Origin: Allobosea sp. 47.2.35
Lineage (GTDB): Bacteria; Pseudomonadota; Alphaproteobacteria; Rhizobiales; Beijerinckiaceae
Length of the DNA stretch: 64,000 nt
Reading direction: 5' to 3'
Assembly (NCBI RefSeq): GCF_024655635.1
Contig: NZ_JANLGI010000005.1
Span: forward strand, 62,001-126,000
In this document: positions 20,321 to 28,045 of the stretch, piece after piece
Position numbering within the stretch: the stretch's first letter is position 1
How the letters are laid out: each line of letters opens with the position of its first letter
Notes under the pieces: model-generated
What the model was told of the DNA's origin: nothing
Databases searched by the model: none
What the model saw: only the letters and a program-made list of their open reading frames with translations
Position numbers and translations under genes: made by a program

Positions 20321-20648
20321 TTCTCATCTCCTGAACAGCGCATGTGTCGCGCTTACCGACCAGGAGGCGTTGTCTTCCCTAACTCGCTCATCACATCGTA
20401 TGAGGTGAGCACGATTGCAAGAGCGAGATCTGCGGCATTTTCGCCGGGTCAGCGGAAAGATCAAGCCCTCAACCGAGCTCCACATGCATCGGATGCATAC
20501 GTTGGGCGCTAGATGACGTTGGGGACGGGGGCGAAAAAACCACTGTAACGCCGTAAAATGTCGTGCAATAATTTCGCATTGACCCCGATGACGGCGCGCC
20601 CGGCATGAGCTAAGTTGCGTGCTCCCGGTCACTCATATTTGAAGATCC
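20321..20648. other. Intergenic spacer upstream of the cold-shock gene
   Basis: 328 bases between two divergent starts. No open frame with a ribosome site is convincing. Base composition is visibly more AT-rich between 20540 and 20580. A TTGACC hexamer at 20579-20584 could be a -35 element for the cold-shock gene, but no good -10 sits at the right distance. A long leader, common for cold-shock mRNAs, is possible. Confidence 0.4.
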
Positions 20649-21356
20649 ATGTTCGATCGTCGCAAGCCTCCCGCTGCCCAGCCCTTCGTCACGCACGAAA
20701 ACATCGAAGCCAAGGTCAAGTGGTTCGACCCCGAGAAGGGGTTCGGTTTCGCATCGCCCTCCGATGGTTCGGGCGATGTCTTCCTGCATGTCTCGGCCAT
20801 CGGTCCGCTCGATCAGCAGGACCTGCTGCCCGGCGCCACGATCGTCGCCGATCTCGGCGAAGGCCGCCGCGGCCTTCAGGTCGTCGCGGTCCATGAGATC
20901 GACGCCTCCACGGCCACGCAGACCGCGCCGGCTCCCCGCGCCTTCTCGCCTCGTCCTCCCCGCGATGATTTCGGCGGTGGCGGCTATGGCGACCGGGATC
21001 GCGGCGGCTTCGGCGGCGATCGCGGCGGCTATAACGACCGCGGCGATCGCGGTGGCTACGGCGGTGGTGATCGCGGCGGCTTCGGCGGCAGCGATCGCGG
21101 CCCGCGTGGCGGCGGCGGCTTCCAGGATCGCAATAGCGGCCCGGTCGAAGGCCCCTATGATGGCGCCGTGAAGTTCTTCAACTCGGATCGCGGCTTCGGC
21201 TTCATCGCCCCGGACAAGGGCGGCCCGGACGTGTTCCTGCACGTCTCGTCGCTCGGCCGCAGCGGCCTGCAGCCGCCGATGGACGGGCAGCGCGTGCGCT
21301 TCTCGATCCGCACCGGCCGCAAGGGCCCAGAAGCCGCCGACGTCAGCTTCATCTGA
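20649..21356 (+). CDS. Double cold-shock-domain protein with a Gly/Arg/Asp-rich linker
   Basis: 235-aa RNA/DNA-binding protein with two cold-shock domains. The first (about residues 20-85) has VKWFDPEKGFGFA and DVFLHVSA. The second (about 168-235) has VKFFNSDRGFGFI and DVFLHVSS. Between them, about residues 100-160 form repeated GG(Y/F)(G)xDRGG units, an RGG-like disordered linker. Twin-CSD proteins are common in alphaproteobacteria, but the linker is unusually regular. The ATG has a weak GAAG ribosome site, which would suit regulated translation. A strong terminator follows. Confidence 0.88.
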   Translation: MFDRRKPPAAQPFVTHENIEAKVKWFDPEKGFGFASPSDGSGDVFLHVSAIGPLDQQDLLPGATIVADLGEGRRGLQVVAVHEIDASTATQTAPAPRAFSPRPPRDDFGGGGYGDRDRGGFGGDRGGYNDRGDRGGYGGGDRGGFGGSDRGPRGGGGFQDRNSGPVEGPYDGAVKFFNSDRGFGFIAPDKGGPDVFLHVSSLGRSGLQPPMDGQRVRFSIRTGRKGPEAADVSFI

Positions 21357-21382
21357 CGCCACGCAGCTTCGCTGAAAAACGG

Positions 21383-21409
21383 AAAAGGCCCGCCAATGGC
21401 GGGCCTTTT
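21383..21409. terminator. Terminator between the cold-shock gene and bfr
   Basis: Perfect stem AAAAGGCCCGCC (21383-21394) / GGCGGGCCTTTT (21398-21409), three-base loop, followed on the plus strand by CTTTTT. The A run on the other side lets it also serve bfr from the minus strand. Confidence 0.9.
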
Positions 21410-21471
21410 CTTTTTGGCGCGACAGGCCGTGCAGAACGCGCGCCACCTAAGCGGCGCGCGTCGCCCCGGGC

Positions 21472-21966
21472 TCAGTGGCCGTGGTCGTCGCCTTCCAGGC
21501 CGCCGATATGCTTCTGGGTGTAGAGCTCGATGCCGATGCGGCTGATGAGGTCGAGCTGGGTCTCGAGGAAGTCGATATGGCCTTCCTCATCCTTCATCAG
21601 GGCCTTGAACAGGTCCTCGGACGGGAAGTCGCCGACCTCGCGGCAATACTTCGCCGCTTCCTGATAGAGCGAGCGAGCCTCGATCTCGGCCTTGAGATCG
21701 CATTCGATCACTTCCTTGACGGTCTCGCCGATGCGCAGCTGGTCGAGCGTCTGCAGGTTCGGGAAGCCCTCGAGGAAGAGGATGCGGTCGACGAAGCGGT
21801 CGGCATGGACCATCTCCTCGATCGATTCCTTCTTCCAGGTCTTGGCCATGTCCTTCAGGCCCCAGTTGTCCAGCATGCGGTAATGCAGCCAGTACTGGTT
21901 GATGGCCGTGAGCTCCGAGCGCAGCCCCTTGTTGAGATATTCGATGACCTTCTTATCGCCCTTCAT
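21472..21966 (-). CDS. bfr: Bacterioferritin
   Basis: Heme-containing iron-storage protein forming a 24-mer. The 164-aa product from ATG 21966 has the ferroxidase ligands E18, E51 and H54, the heme ligand M52 and the DEEGH motif carrying the second Glu/His pair near residue 127. The C-terminus is His-rich (DDHGH). The upstream in-frame codon at 21987 adds seven residues and lacks support. A palindromic Irr-type site lies directly upstream. Confidence 0.94.
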   Translation of the reverse strand: MKGDKKVIEYLNKGLRSELTAINQYWLHYRMLDNWGLKDMAKTWKKESIEEMVHADRFVDRILFLEGFPNLQTLDQLRIGETVKEVIECDLKAEIEARSLYQEAAKYCREVGDFPSEDLFKALMKDEEGHIDFLETQLDLISRIGIELYTQKHIGGLEGDDHGH

Positions 21967-21987
21967 CGGGTGCACTCCGCAATCCAC

Positions 21988-22004
21988 ATTAGAATGATCC
22001 TAAT
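21988..22004. promoter_or_regulatory. Irr box (iron control element) upstream of bfr
   Basis: ATTAGAATGATCCTAAT is a 17-base palindrome with one mismatched pair around a central G, centred about 30 bases upstream of the bfr start. It resembles the ICE sequence TTTAGAA-N3-TTCTAAA bound by rhizobial Irr. With an irr gene about 1 kb away, repression of bfr under iron limitation is the simplest reading. Confidence 0.7.
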
Positions 22005-22083
22005 GTAGACCCAGCCTGCCCGGAAGTGAAGAGGTAAAAAACGAACCCGCCGCTTTTGATCGATCAGGCGATCGGGGCAGCGC

Positions 22084-22371
22084 TCAGGCCGCGATGCTCT
22101 CGTCGTTCAGCTCGATCCCATCGAGCATGATGCCGACCGAAACATGCACCGCGCACTCGACCTCGCGGCTGGCGCAGCTGCCGCATTGCGTCGCGCAGAC
22201 CGCGCGGGCTTCGGCCAGAAGGGCCCGGACCTCGCGCGCGCAACGGCCGCAATCCGGGCTGCAACCCAGGCAATCGTAGACCTCGCCGGCCGTCCGGGGG
22301 CCGCTGCCGTCAGCGGCGACAGTCCCCTTGATCTGGCCGCAGGACAGAACGTTGCAGGAGCAGACGATCAC
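22084..22371 (-). CDS. bfd: Bacterioferritin-associated ferredoxin (Bfd-like [2Fe-2S] protein)
   Basis: 95-aa protein with the Bfd start IVCSCN (C4, C6) and a later CGRC pair (C41/C44), giving the four [2Fe-2S] ligands. Additional cysteines (C34/C37, and CATQCGSC nearer the end) make it cysteine-rich. It is longer than the usual 60-70 aa because of a C-terminal extension of about 30 residues. Bfd reduces and mobilises iron from bacterioferritin, and bfr lies just downstream. Its ATG overlaps the irr stop by four bases (ATGA). Confidence 0.85.
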   Translation of the reverse strand: MIVCSCNVLSCGQIKGTVAADGSGPRTAGEVYDCLGCSPDCGRCAREVRALLAEARAVCATQCGSCASREVECAVHVSVGIMLDGIELNDESIAA

Positions 22372-22901
22372 GCGTGGTGGCCCACCACCCGCTTGGTCTC
22401 GACTTCCTCGCCATCGGCGCTGCGCAGGCGGACGATGACCTCGACCGAGGAGATCACCATGCCTTCCGGAGCCTCCGGCAGGCCCGCGACCTGGATCATC
22501 GAGCCCGGGATATCGGTGACGGTCTCGTCGTCCTCGTTGTAGAAATGATGGTGCTCGGAGACGTTGGTGTCGAAGAAGGTCTTGGGACCGGAGACGGAAA
22601 CCTGGCGCAGCAGGCCAGCTTCCGAGAACTGGCGCAGCGTGTTGTAGACGGTCGCAAGCGAGAGCGGCTCGCGCGCCCGCAGCGCCTCCTCATAGAGCAT
22701 CTCGGCGCTGACATGGCGGTCGCCCTTGGCGAAGAGCAGCCAGCCCAGAGCCATGCGCTGGCGCGTCGGGCGCAGGCCCGCCGTCCGCAACCGCGCCTTC
22801 ACGGCGCTGATCGGGCAGGTCGACGGGTTTTTCTGCGGCCACGGGATATGATCGCCCGCCATGGGCTTGTGATCGTGATCCTTGCTCGCCAGAACACTCA
22901 T
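22368..22901 (-). CDS. irr: Iron response regulator Irr (Fur superfamily)
   Basis: 177-aa transcriptional regulator from ATG 22901 (GGAAGGCG ribosome site). The winged-helix recognition region reads LSLATVYNTLRQFSEAGLL. The SEHHHFYNEDD segment carries the three-histidine motif linked to heme binding in Irr. C29-P30 near the N-terminus is a Cys-Pro dipeptide like the heme regulatory motif of Bradyrhizobium Irr. Irr reports heme status and controls iron uptake, storage and heme genes. It is co-transcribed with bfd. Confidence 0.9.
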   Translation of the reverse strand: MSVLASKDHDHKPMAGDHIPWPQKNPSTCPISAVKARLRTAGLRPTRQRMALGWLLFAKGDRHVSAEMLYEEALRAREPLSLATVYNTLRQFSEAGLLRQVSVSGPKTFFDTNVSEHHHFYNEDDETVTDIPGSMIQVAGLPEAPEGMVISSVEVIVRLRSADGEEVETKRVVGHHA

Positions 22902-22934
22902 TGTAACGCCTTCCACACGCCGAACCTCGGCAGC

Positions 22935-22959
22935 GTAGTTTAGAAATCCTCTAAACTAC
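22935..22959. promoter_or_regulatory. Perfect Irr-type operator upstream of irr-bfd
   Basis: Inverted repeat with arms GTAGTTTAGA (22935-22944) and TCTAAACTAC (22950-22959) around AATCC, 34 bases upstream of the irr ATG. The TTTAGA/TCTAAA halves match the iron control element. It suggests Irr autoregulation, or control by RirA or Fur if those are present. Confidence 0.75.
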
Positions 22960-23146
22960 TGATATTATTGTCATTTTTGCCAAAACACCTCTCAAATGTC
23001 AATCTTCGCAGCTGCGGCATCGGGTAGCGTCCACAGCACAACCGCGTGACCGCAGTGCCGGTCCCCCGCGCAGTGCGCATGACTATGGCTTTCGAGGCCG
23101 CCATTCCCGACCAACTGCGCAGCCGGAAGTTCTGCGTGGAAACGCG

Positions 23147-24739
23147 CTAGTGGCCTCCGCCGCCGCCAGCGCCTGCGACAGGCTTCGGCGGCTTGCGCAG
23201 GAACAGCGCCATCACGACCAGGCTCGCGAAGATCATGGTCAGGCCGAGGAAGACGTCGCCGAAGGCCATGACCAGCGCCTGCTTGTGGACGCGCTGATTG
23301 ATCAGCGCGAGCGCCATGGTCTGCGCCGCATCGCCATAATCGATGAAGCGCTGCGCCGTATTGGCGATCGCGTCCTCCGCCACCCCGCGGCCGGCCGCGA
23401 CCATCTCGTGCAGGCGGGCGATGTGCAGGTCGGTCCGGGTGTTCAGCATCGTGTTGATCACCGCGAGCCCGACGGCGCCGCCGAGATTGCGGGTGAGGTT
23501 GTAGAGGCCCGACGCGTTCTTGAGCTGCTGCGGCGGCAGCGAGCCGAGCGCGATATTGTTGATCGGCACCATGCACAGCATCAGCGAGCAGCCGCGCAGG
23601 ATCTGCGGGACGAGGAGTTCGTAGAAATCCCAATCCGAGGTGATGAAGGAAGCCCACCAGGTGCCGACCGCGAAGCCGCCGAAGCCGATCATCATCATCA
23701 CGCGCGGGTCGAGCTTGGTCGAGAGCCGCCCGGCGATCGGCGCCGTCAGGAACATGCACAGGCCGGTGACGAACATCGTCTCGCCGATCATCAGCGCGTC
23801 ATAGCCGCGGATGCGCCCGAGATAGACCGGGTAGAGATAGGTCAGCCCGTAGAGGCCTATGCCCATCGTGAAGGAGAACAGCGAGCCGAAGGCGAAGTTG
23901 CGGTTCCGGAAGGCGTAGAGATCGACCAATGGATCGTCCCGCGTCAGCGCGCGCCAGAAGAACAGCACGGCGCCCAGCACCATCACGACCGAGAAGAACA
24001 CGATCTCGTGGCTCTGGAACCAGTCGAGCCGCGTCCCCTCCTCCAGCACATATTCGAGGCTGCCGAGGAAGGCCGCCATGGCGCCGAGCCCCAGCCAGTC
24101 GAAGCGCTTGAGCAGGCTATGGTCGGGCTTGTCGAAATCGATCAGCGTCCAGGCCGCGATGGTCACCCCGATGCCCGGCACCACGTTGACGAGGAAGAGC
24201 CAGTGCCAGGAGAAGGCATGGCTGAGATAGCCTCCGACGGTCGGGCCGATCGTCGGCGCCAGTGTCGCGACGAGACCGATCAGCGGCGAGATCACCGGCC
24301 GCTTCGAGGGTGGGAAGATGGTGAAGGCCGCCGCGAAGACGCCGGGAATCATGCCGCCGCCGATAAAGCCCTGCACCGCCCGCCACAGGATCATCTCGTT
24401 GATCGAGGTCGCCTGCGCGCAGAGCACGCTGGCAATGGTGAAGCCCGCCGCCGCGATAGAGAAGAACACCCGCGTCGACAGCGCCCGGCTGAGATAGCCG
24501 GAGAGCGGGATCATGATGACTTCGGCGATCAGATAGGCGGTCTGGACCCAGGCGACCTCGTCGGACGAGGCGGACAGGCCAGCCTGAATCTCCGCCAGCG
24601 AAGCCGAGACGATCTGGATATCGAGGATCGCCATGAACATGCCGAAGACCATCGCCATGAAGGCGAAGATCCTGCGCAAGGGTACGGCATCCGAAGCCGG
24701 CGGCGCTCCCGCCGGCGCAGTCAGGGTCGCGGTGGCCAT
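23147..24739 (-). CDS. emrB: DHA2-family MFS drug efflux permease (EmrB-like)
   Basis: 530-aa inner-membrane proton antiporter with 14 predicted membrane helices. The helix-1 motif (FMAILDIQIVSASLAEIQ), the helix-2/3 loop (SGYLSRALSTR) and the motif C glycines (LAPTIGPTVGG) match the EmrB/QacA type. The C-terminus ends in a poly-Gly-His tail. The GAGGAAAGG ribosome site fixes ATG 24739. It pairs with the HlyD-type adaptor gene upstream; the 203-base gap between them contains a repeat element. Confidence 0.9.
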   Translation of the reverse strand: MATATLTAPAGAPPASDAVPLRRIFAFMAMVFGMFMAILDIQIVSASLAEIQAGLSASSDEVAWVQTAYLIAEVIMIPLSGYLSRALSTRVFFSIAAAGFTIASVLCAQATSINEMILWRAVQGFIGGGMIPGVFAAAFTIFPPSKRPVISPLIGLVATLAPTIGPTVGGYLSHAFSWHWLFLVNVVPGIGVTIAAWTLIDFDKPDHSLLKRFDWLGLGAMAAFLGSLEYVLEEGTRLDWFQSHEIVFFSVVMVLGAVLFFWRALTRDDPLVDLYAFRNRNFAFGSLFSFTMGIGLYGLTYLYPVYLGRIRGYDALMIGETMFVTGLCMFLTAPIAGRLSTKLDPRVMMMIGFGGFAVGTWWASFITSDWDFYELLVPQILRGCSLMLCMVPINNIALGSLPPQQLKNASGLYNLTRNLGGAVGLAVINTMLNTRTDLHIARLHEMVAAGRGVAEDAIANTAQRFIDYGDAAQTMALALINQRVHKQALVMAFGDVFLGLTMIFASLVVMALFLRKPPKPVAGAGGGGGH

Positions 24740-24765
24740 GGCGGCCTACCTTTCCTCGGGGCTGT

Positions 24766-24932
24766 CTTCCCGTGCGCGCTGCGGCACGGAATGCCGCTGC
24801 GCAGACACGGGACCGTCATCAGAAAGAGGCGCCCTCACAGAGCGGGGAGCCGATAACATTTCGTCCTGCGGTCCCGCATCTGCGCAGCAGCGCTTCTCGC
24901 TGCAGCGCGTGCGGGATGGCCCGCTTCATCAA
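24766..24932. repeat. REP/BIME-like intergenic repeat, copy A
   Basis: About 167 bases between emrA and emrB, closely matching copy B at 31077-31220. Shared blocks include TGCGCAGACACGGGACCGT, AGGCGCCCT, TCCCGCATCTGCGCAGCAGC and GCAGCGCGTGCGGGATG. Two hairpins can form: one around CCCGTG...CACGGG and one around TCCCGCA...TGCGGGA. There is no coding capacity. This copy carries about 20 extra bases in the middle relative to copy B. Confidence 0.8.
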
Positions 24933-24942
24933 TGGTGCCTGA

Positions 24943-26145
24943 TCAACGCTGGCCGGCCGGTCGCGGATCGATCGAGACCACCACCGACATACCGGGCCGC
25001 AGAACGTGCTTCGCCGCCGCGTCCTTGTCGAGCATGATGCGCACGGGCACGCGTTGCACGATCTTGGTGAAATTGCCGGTCGCGTTATCGGGCGGCAGCA
25101 GTGTGAACACAGAGCCCGTGCCGCCGGCGATCCCGCTGACCGTGCCGTGGAAGACCTGCCCCGGCAGGGCATCGACGGTGATGCTCGCCTTGTCGCCGGT
25201 CTTCAGCGGCCCAACCTGCGTCTCCTTGAAATTGGCGTCGACATAGACCTGATCGAGCGGAACGATCGACATCAGGCGCTTGCCCGCGCCGACGAGGTCG
25301 CCGATCTGGACGTTGGTGTTGGCGATGACGCCATCGATCGGCGCGGCGATCTTCATGAAGGAGAGATCACGCTCGGCCTTCTGCTCGGCGACCTTGAGCT
25401 CGTCGATCTGGCGGGCTGCCTCGATGCGCTGCGCCTCCAGCACCTTGATATTGGCCTGCGCCTGCACGACGCCGGCCTTGGCGCTCGCCACTGCGGCGAC
25501 AGCCTGGTCACGCGCCGCAGTCGCGGCATCGAGCGTCGCCTGCGAACCATAGGACTTGGCGGCGAGGCTGTTGGCGCGGTCGAAATCCGCCGCCGTGCGG
25601 GTCACTGCCGCCTCGGCCGAGTTCTGTTGCGCCTGCGCCTGCATCTGGGCGGCACGCGCCGCCTCGACCTGGCTGTCGATGCGGGCGAGCGTCGCCTGCG
25701 CCGTCGCGGACTTGGCACGGGCGCTGTCCAGCGCGATCCGCCAGTCGCCATCGTCGAGCGCGACGAGCGGCTGCCCGGCCCTGACCTCCTGGTTCTGGCG
25801 CACCGAGACGGTCGCGATATTGGCGGAGAGCTTCGCCGAAATGGTCGCCATCTCGGCGCCGACATAGGCGTCGTCGGTCGAGACGATGAAGCGGCCATTG
25901 CGCCACCAGTCGACGCCGTACCAGAGCCCGGCGCCGATAACGGCAGCACCCACGACGAGCAGCGCGCCGCGCTTCAGCGGGCTCTTGCCGGATTTCGCCC
26001 TGGTCTCGGCAGTTTCGGGTGGCGCGCTCTTCGCCTGCGCGTCGCGGGCAGTGGCAGGTTCGGCCGCCGGCTGGGCGGTCTCGGCCTTGGCATCGACCAG
26101 CTTCAGCCGGTCGCGGCGGTGTTCGGTGGCGGTTTCAGCAGACAT
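24943..26145 (-). CDS. emrA: HlyD/EmrA-type membrane fusion protein
   Basis: 400-aa periplasmic adaptor with one N-terminal membrane segment near residues 55-75. The first barrel/lipoyl half reads STDDAYVGAE and ISAKLSANIATV. A long alpha-helical hairpin of Ala/Gln-rich sequence spans about residues 130-230. The second lipoyl half contains APIDGVIANTNVQIGDLV. It bridges EmrB to an outer-membrane channel not found in the window. It is transcribed leftward from a region with two TetR operator copies. Confidence 0.9.
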   Translation of the reverse strand: MSAETATEHRRDRLKLVDAKAETAQPAAEPATARDAQAKSAPPETAETRAKSGKSPLKRGALLVVGAAVIGAGLWYGVDWWRNGRFIVSTDDAYVGAEMATISAKLSANIATVSVRQNQEVRAGQPLVALDDGDWRIALDSARAKSATAQATLARIDSQVEAARAAQMQAQAQQNSAEAAVTRTAADFDRANSLAAKSYGSQATLDAATAARDQAVAAVASAKAGVVQAQANIKVLEAQRIEAARQIDELKVAEQKAERDLSFMKIAAPIDGVIANTNVQIGDLVGAGKRLMSIVPLDQVYVDANFKETQVGPLKTGDKASITVDALPGQVFHGTVSGIAGGTGSVFTLLPPDNATGNFTKIVQRVPVRIMLDKDAAAKHVLRPGMSVVVSIDPRPAGQR

Positions 26146-26165
26146 TGGGCGTCCTGCATGTCAAT

Positions 26166-26246
26166 TCGAACCAATCAGTTCGATTGAACTTGAAATAACG
26201 CGGGGCATGATGCATATCAAGTCAAATCGAACCAATTGGTTCGATT
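26166..26246. promoter_or_regulatory. Twin TetR operators in the emrA-tetR divergent promoter
   Basis: Two copies of a 20-base site share TCGAACCAAT and GTTCGATT. The copy at 26227-26246 lies inside a perfect 22-base palindrome (26225-26246). The copy at 26166-26185 differs at two positions. Their centres are 61 bases apart and flank the divergent promoters, as expected for autorepression of tetR with control of emrAB. Confidence 0.8.
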
Positions 26247-26293
26247 CTTTTTCGCAGCAGCCATGCAGAGCCCGCAGACCGGGCCGGAACGAG

Positions 26294-26962
26294 ATGTCGG
26301 AAAGCTCTGAAAGCCCGGTAAAGACGGGGCCCCGCAATCGCCGGATCGCCGGCACCGATCCCGACAAGCGCCGCCAGATCCTGGACGGCGCCTTGCATAT
26401 CTTCACCTCGCGCGGCTTCGACGCCGCCAGCATGAGCGATATCGCAGCCGCCGCGAACGTCTCGAAGGGCACGCTCTATGTCTATTTCGAGGACAAGGAG
26501 CATCTCTTCGTCGCGCTGATCCAGCGCGAGCGCGAAGCCCAGAAGCGCGGCGCGATCGAGGCCTTGAACGAGGATTCCGATCCCGTTCGCGCACTGACCA
26601 CCTTCGGCCGCTGCATCGTCAGGATGATCAATGGCGACCTTGCCGTCAGCGCCCACCGCGTCGTCATCGGCGTTGCCGAGCGCATGCCGGACCTCGGTCG
26701 CGGCTTCTACGAGAACGGCCCGATGCTGGGCTCCAAGCTGATCGCGGGCTATCTCGACCGCATGGTGGCCGAGGGCAAGCTCGCGATCGACGACACCTAT
26801 CTTGCCGCCGTCCAGTTCCTCGATCTCTGCCAGTCGACCCTGACCCGCCCGCGCCTGTTCAATGCCGTCCGCACCGCGCCGAGCGACGAGGAGATCGAGC
26901 GCGTCGTCGCTTCGGCCATGGCGATGTTCATGGCGCGCTACGGCGTGAAGCCGCAGGACTGA
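26294..26962 (+). CDS. TetR/AcrR-family transcriptional regulator
   Basis: 222-aa repressor. The DNA-binding region (about residues 25-70) contains FTSRGFDAASMSDIAAAANVSKGTLYVYF, a textbook TetR helix-turn-helix (quoted here as separate family elements GFDAASM, AANVSKGT and YVYF). The C-terminal ligand domain is divergent. ATG 26294 was chosen because the long upstream frame covers emrA and the operators. It probably represses emrAB until a toxic substrate binds. Confidence 0.9.
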   Translation: MSESSESPVKTGPRNRRIAGTDPDKRRQILDGALHIFTSRGFDAASMSDIAAAANVSKGTLYVYFEDKEHLFVALIQREREAQKRGAIEALNEDSDPVRALTTFGRCIVRMINGDLAVSAHRVVIGVAERMPDLGRGFYENGPMLGSKLIAGYLDRMVAEGKLAIDDTYLAAVQFLDLCQSTLTRPRLFNAVRTAPSDEEIERVVASAMAMFMARYGVKPQD

Positions 26963-26965
26963 GCC

Positions 26966-27898
26966 TCAGCCCGCGACCTGCCGGGCGCGGATACGCTCGC
27001 GATGGGCGGTATAGAGGCCCGAAGCCGCGATGATCGCCGCCCCGACATAGGTCCAGATATCCGGGATCGCGGCGAAGACCAGATAGCCGAAGATCGAGGA
27101 CCAGAGCAGCTGCGAATAGGAGAAGGGCGCCAGCAGCGAGGCATCCGCGTAGCGGAAGGCCTGGATCAGGAAGATGTGCCCGATCGTCGAGATGCCGCCG
27201 ATGAAGAGGCCGATCAGCACCGCCTTGAGATCGAGCGCCTGCCAGCTGAAAGGCACGGCCAGCGAGAGCAGGAGGAAGCCGATCGTGGCGGAATAGGCCA
27301 GCGTTACCACCGGTATCTCGGTGCGGCTCATCATCCGGGTGACGATCAGCGAAAACGCCCAGAAGAACGACGACCCGAGCACGAAAAGCGAGGCGCCATG
27401 AAAGCCGTCGCCGCCGGGACGCACCACGACCAGCACGCCGATCAGCCCGACGATCGTGGCAAGCCAGCGCCGCCAGCCGACGATTTCGCCGAGGATGGGA
27501 ATGGAGAGGGCCGTCACGAAAAGCGGCGAGACGAAGGAGGTGGCGGTCGCGTCAGCCATCGGCAGGTCGTGCAGCCCGGCCACGAAGAGAATCGAGGAGA
27601 TGGTGACGCCCAGGGCCCGCAGCACCTGCAGGCCGGGCCGGCTTGTCTTCATCCTGCGGAAGCCGCCGGTGAAGCTGATGGTGACGAGCATGATCGCGGC
27701 GAAGGTGCCGTAGCGCATCCAGGTGATCTGGAGCGCGGGCAAGGTGGTCGCGAGATATTTGGAGGCGATGTCGCCGCTGCACATGAAAATCGATGAGAGC
27801 AGCAGAAGCGCGATGCCGCGCGCGGAATTATCGATGCGCAGCGGCCTGCCTTCCTGCGAAGGAACGACCGGCGGTTCAGGAAGGGGGGCGTTGGGCAA
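26966..27898 (-). CDS. DMT-superfamily transporter (two EamA domains)
   Basis: 310-aa membrane protein with ten predicted helices in two EamA repeats. Typical features are SSIFMCSGDIASKYL in helix 1, TATSFVSPLFVTALSIPILGE-type loops at the end of repeat 1 and the related FRYADASLLAPFSYSQLLW in repeat 2. It exports or imports small metabolites; the substrate is unknown. The assigned start is a TTG at 27898 with no clear ribosome site, so the first residues are uncertain. It is convergent with tetR, three bases apart. Confidence 0.82.
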   Translation of the reverse strand: MPNAPLPEPPVVPSQEGRPLRIDNSARGIALLLLSSIFMCSGDIASKYLATTLPALQITWMRYGTFAAIMLVTISFTGGFRRMKTSRPGLQVLRALGVTISSILFVAGLHDLPMADATATSFVSPLFVTALSIPILGEIVGWRRWLATIVGLIGVLVVVRPGGDGFHGASLFVLGSSFFWAFSLIVTRMMSRTEIPVVTLAYSATIGFLLLSLAVPFSWQALDLKAVLIGLFIGGISTIGHIFLIQAFRYADASLLAPFSYSQLLWSSIFGYLVFAAIPDIWTYVGAAIIAASGLYTAHRERIRARQVAG

Positions 27899-27954
27899 TG
27901 GCTAATGTTCGCGCGCAAGGACTGCTCAAGCCTTAGCCGTTTTGTCCGGCATAG

Positions 27955-28027
27955 CCACACGCAAAGACGGTCGCCCGCCCATGCGTGTGGGCATTGCCGG
28001 TAACCCTGCCCGGTTTCCGGACAGGGT
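27955..28027 (-). terminator. Hairpins downstream of asd
   Basis: Two stems follow the asd stop on the minus strand: ACCCTG-CCCGG / CCGG-CAGGGT (28003-28027, one mismatch) and CCACACGCA (27955-27963) / TGCGTGTGG (27982-27990). Neither has a clear T tract, so termination is likely but may be Rho-dependent. Confidence 0.4.
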
Positions 28028-28045
28028 CGGATCGCGTTGCTTACC

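Noticed and set aside
23083..23157. Tiny frame beginning MTMAFEAAIP in the irr-emrB spacer
   Set aside because: Only about two dozen codons, no ribosome site and no similarity; chance frame.
26238..26247. GGTTCGATTC resembling a tRNA T-arm
   Set aside because: It is half of the TetR palindrome and no acceptor, D or anticodon stems can be built around it.
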